Assembly: GCA_021732245.1 (NCBI GenBank)
Contig: JAKFVJ010000480.1
Location: 1-5,994, forward strand
DNA: 5,994 nucleotides
From: Candidatus Obscuribacterales bacterium
GTDB lineage: Bacteria; Cyanobacteriota; Vampirovibrionia; Obscuribacterales; Obscuribacteraceae
Direction: 5' to 3'
Part shown: positions 4,729-5,994 of the stretch, in pieces
How positions within the stretch are numbered: position 1 is the first letter of the stretch
Layout: each line of letters begins with the position of its first letter
The notes under the pieces: generated by a model
Told to the model about the DNA's origin: nothing
What the model saw: the letters and a program-made list of their open reading frames with translations, nothing else
The model's database searches: none
Translations under genes and position numbers: made by a program

Positions 4729-5538
4729 ATGCTGAATACCAAGAAGATTTTTGCCGGTATCCTCGCAGTGCTCGCTTTGAGCGTAAGTCTTGCACAGCCG
4801 GCGCAAGCGCAGTATTACACTGGTTTATTGCCATATCCCTGGTACAAGTGGCGCGGCTGGCCGTTGAACATGCTTTGGGGACAAGGCAACTATTACAACG
4901 GCTATGGTTATGGAACCAATCCGCTCTATTTCATAAACTCAGCAGCGAATTCTATTGCTAGTCCATACGCCTACAACAACGGCTATAACGGCTATGGCTA
5001 TCGTCCATACAACTATTATGGAACGCGCTACCCTGCCCAGATGCAACAGTATCAAGACGTGGAACCAATTAACTACCCGCGCGTGCGCACGAAGCAAAAG
5101 CGTCAATTGCCTATGGTTGTTGATCAAACACAACATGCTCAATGGCAAAATCCACCAGTGACAAATCGTCCCGCTGATGAACAACTAGCAGCAAATGCTC
5201 CGACTATTGTTCCGCCATCTATTCCAGCCGGACCAAGTGCAGCTCAAAGATTTGTTGATCAAGTCAATCAAAGACATTTTGGTAATGTCTCAAGCGCTTT
5301 ATTTGATCCAGAGACACGTTCACTGGCTCGTCAGTGCGGCGTAGTCGATTCCGACGACATATTCGACGCCGACTTCGGTAATGACCGCTTAGAACAAATG
5401 CGAGGCATTCTCCAAGACCAATCACTGTCACCGGAAGTACGCGCCCAAACCGTAAGCGTGCTCATAAAGCACCGCGGACCAAGCACCAACTCACAATCCA
5501 CATTTGTGGCCGGCAGCAAGTCTCCCAACTGGCACTAA
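4729..5538 (+). CDS. Secreted Tyr/Gly/Asn-rich protein with signal peptide
   Basis: The 269-aa product starts with a textbook type I signal peptide: basic KK at 5-6, hydrophobic core FAGILAVLALSVSLA, and an AQA cleavage site at about 25-27 before QYY. The mature N-terminal part (28-110) is aromatic and low-complexity, with repeated YYNGYGYG (55-62) and NGYNGYGYRPYNYYG (84-98) blocks. A basic patch RTKQKRQ (120-126) and a Pro-rich linker (140-170) follow. The C-terminal portion (171-248) is more ordinary and probably helical (AAQRFVDQVNQRHFG; LEQMRGILQDQ), with one cysteine (C203). I do not recognise a named family. A cell-surface, periplasmic or matrix role is an inference from export and the Tyr/Gly-rich region. 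No clear Shine-Dalgarno precedes the ATG; the start is chosen because the signal peptide begins there. Preceded by repeats and followed 9 nt later by fold-back copy B, it seems to be a single-gene unit. Confidence 0.82.
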   Translation: MLNTKKIFAGILAVLALSVSLAQPAQAQYYTGLLPYPWYKWRGWPLNMLWGQGNYYNGYGYGTNPLYFINSAANSIASPYAYNNGYNGYGYRPYNYYGTRYPAQMQQYQDVEPINYPRVRTKQKRQLPMVVDQTQHAQWQNPPVTNRPADEQLAANAPTIVPPSIPAGPSAAQRFVDQVNQRHFGNVSSALFDPETRSLARQCGVVDSDDIFDADFGNDRLEQMRGILQDQSLSPEVRAQTVSVLIKHRGPSTNSQSTFVAGSKSPNWH

Positions 5539-5546
5539 CGCCTTCC

Positions 5547-5615
5547 GTCATTCTGAGTGAAACGAAGAATCTCACGAGTTAAAGACGTGAGACCCTTCGT
5601 TTCGCTCAGGGTGAC
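5547..5615. repeat. Long fold-back repeat, copy B (GTCATTCTGAG family)
   Basis: The left arm (5547-5576) begins GTCATTCTGAGTGAAACG and the right arm (5586-5615) ends CGCTCAGGGTGAC. They are complementary at 25 of 30 positions, and three of the five differences remain G-U wobbles in plus-strand RNA. The loop is 9 nt (5577-5585). Copy B shares with copy A the blocks GTCATTCTGAG and CGAAGAATCT on the left and CCTTCG...GCTCAGG.TGAC on the right. It starts 9 nt after the stop of the Tyr-rich gene and may act as a terminator or 3'-end protector. Confidence 0.88.
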
Positions 5616-5676
5616 AGTTCCTGGTATGTGGTTCACTGATTATTTACATGGTTGGGGGATGGCAAGAAGTGCCGGG

Positions 5677-5729
5677 TTTCGTCCGTTGTGTGGACGATTT
5701 CCGTCCGTTGTATGGACGGTTTCCGTCCG
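5677..5729 (+). repeat. 22-bp-period array of small inverted repeats upstream of the ATPase
   Basis: The unit TTTC(C)GTCCGTTGTRTGGACGR occurs at 5677-5697 and 5698-5719, and a third, truncated unit TTTCCGTCCG is at 5720-5729. GTCCG starts at 5681, 5703 and 5725, exactly 22 bp apart, about two helical turns. Each full unit is itself an inverted repeat: CGTCC/GGACG, or CCGTCC/GGACGG, around a 7-nt GTTGTRT centre. The second unit covers the expected -35 region of the downstream promoter, so this could be an operator array controlling the ATPase gene. It could also be a dispersed repeat with no regulatory role. Confidence 0.75.
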
Positions 5730-5734
5730 CATGA

Positions 5735-5740
5735 TATACT
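5735..5740 (+). promoter_or_regulatory. Possible extended -10 element of a leaderless ATPase transcript
   Basis: TATACT (5 of 6 to consensus) ends 8 nt before the ATG at 5749, so transcription would begin at about 5747, essentially at the start codon. No good -35 hexamer is present at 16-18 nt spacing; that position falls inside the second inverted repeat. Confidence 0.5.
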
Positions 5741-5748
5741 AAAATGAT

Positions 5749-5994
5749 ATGCAATATCCCCGAAATATCGCCAATAGCCTTGAGCGTACAGCTAAGAAAA
5801 GCCCCGCATTATTGCTTGACGGAGCCCGGCAAACAGGCAAGAGCACATTAATTAAGCAACTAGGTACAAACTTATTTGCCGCAGAATATGTGTCTCTTGA
5901 TGATCTTGAAATTCAATTGGGTGCCCATGGCAGTCCCTCGGACTTCATTCGTGATTTGCCTGAACACGTGGTTATTGATGAGATTCAGAGGGCG
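5749..5994 (+). CDS. AAA_14/DUF4143-type ATPase, N-terminal part (cut by window edge)
   Basis: Eighty-two residues are visible before the right edge. Residues 25-33, GARQTGKST, form a Walker A loop (GxxxxGKS, K31). YVSLDD (47-52) is the strand after it that this family conserves. HVVIDEIQRA (73-82) is a Walker B strand with D77-E78 followed by the family's typical IQ(R/K)xP continuation. This pattern matches the AAA_14 domain of ATPases that usually carry a C-terminal DUF4143 region and total about 380-420 residues; the rest lies outside. These are common accessory genes of poorly known function. An in-frame TAA at 5740-5742 leaves ATG 5749 as the only ATG start before the Walker A motif, and no Shine-Dalgarno precedes it. 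The start lies about 2 nt from the predicted transcription start. The upstream 22-bp array may be its operator. Confidence 0.85.
   Translation, partial: MQYPRNIANSLERTAKKSPALLLDGARQTGKSTLIKQLGTNLFAAEYVSLDDLEIQLGAHGSPSDFIRDLPEHVVIDEIQRA

Noticed and set aside
4939..5184. 81-aa minus-strand frame within the Tyr-rich gene
   Set aside because: It arises from the antisense of TAT/GGC-rich codons; its Val/Ile runs are the mirror of the Tyr/Asn repeats.
5677..5729. CRISPR array
   Set aside because: Although units repeat at 22 bp, they are contiguous with no unique spacers, and each unit is palindromic.
5557..5742. 61-aa plus-strand frame downstream of the Tyr-rich gene
   Set aside because: It starts inside fold-back copy B and runs through the 22-bp array; it is repeat-derived and unlikely to encode a protein.

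Overview
The window has roughly balanced base composition and reads as a bacterial chromosome segment, probably from a Gram-negative (diderm) lineage, because it encodes an ExbD/TolR-type energy transducer and a secreted protein with a classical signal peptide. Some genes have a good Shine-Dalgarno sequence (rubrerythrin, ExbD, the 235-aa unknown, the dehydrogenase). Others have none (the zinc-ribbon protein, the Tyr-rich protein, the ATPase). Non-photosynthetic cyanobacterial relatives (Melainabacteria/Obscuribacterales type) would fit, but this is a loose guess, because no taxonomic marker gene is present.

Layout. 1-998 (minus strand): a rubrerythrin-type diiron protein followed, 25 nt later, by the N-terminal 160 residues of an adenosine deaminase-family enzyme that runs off the left edge. 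999-1382: divergent intergenic region. 1383-1805 (+): a lone ExbD/TolR protein followed by a long fold-back repeat. 2161-2868 (+): an unrecognised 235-aa protein with one convincing and one possible ribbon-helix-helix-like segment, closed by a hairpin terminator. 3125-4192 (+): leucine dehydrogenase family enzyme with a recognisable promoter. 4213-4566 (+): small Cys-rich (zinc-ribbon-like) protein starting 20 nt after the dehydrogenase. 4729-5538 (+): secreted Tyr/Gly/Asn-rich protein. 5749-end (+): N-terminus of an AAA_14/DUF4143-type ATPase that begins almost at its own predicted transcription start.

The most distinctive non-coding content is a dispersed repeat family. Two complete fold-back copies (1811-1925 and 5547-5615) and one degenerate inverted half copy (4643-4672) share GTCATTCTGAG...CGAAGAATCT, and each lies downstream of a stop codon. 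A second, unrelated G/C hairpin (4618-4636) and a 22-bp-period array of small inverted repeats (5677-5729) add further structure.

The most unusual coding observation is a 17-bp tandem duplication across the dehydrogenase stop codon. Removing one unit would join the dehydrogenase and the zinc-ribbon protein into one open frame. The genes do not form one obvious pathway. Plausible functional pairs are rubrerythrin with the deaminase (co-transcribed) and leucine dehydrogenase with the zinc-ribbon protein (co-transcribed, possibly translationally coupled). I see no CRISPR array, rRNA, tRNA or complete insertion sequence, and no clear multi-gene novel defence or biosynthetic system.
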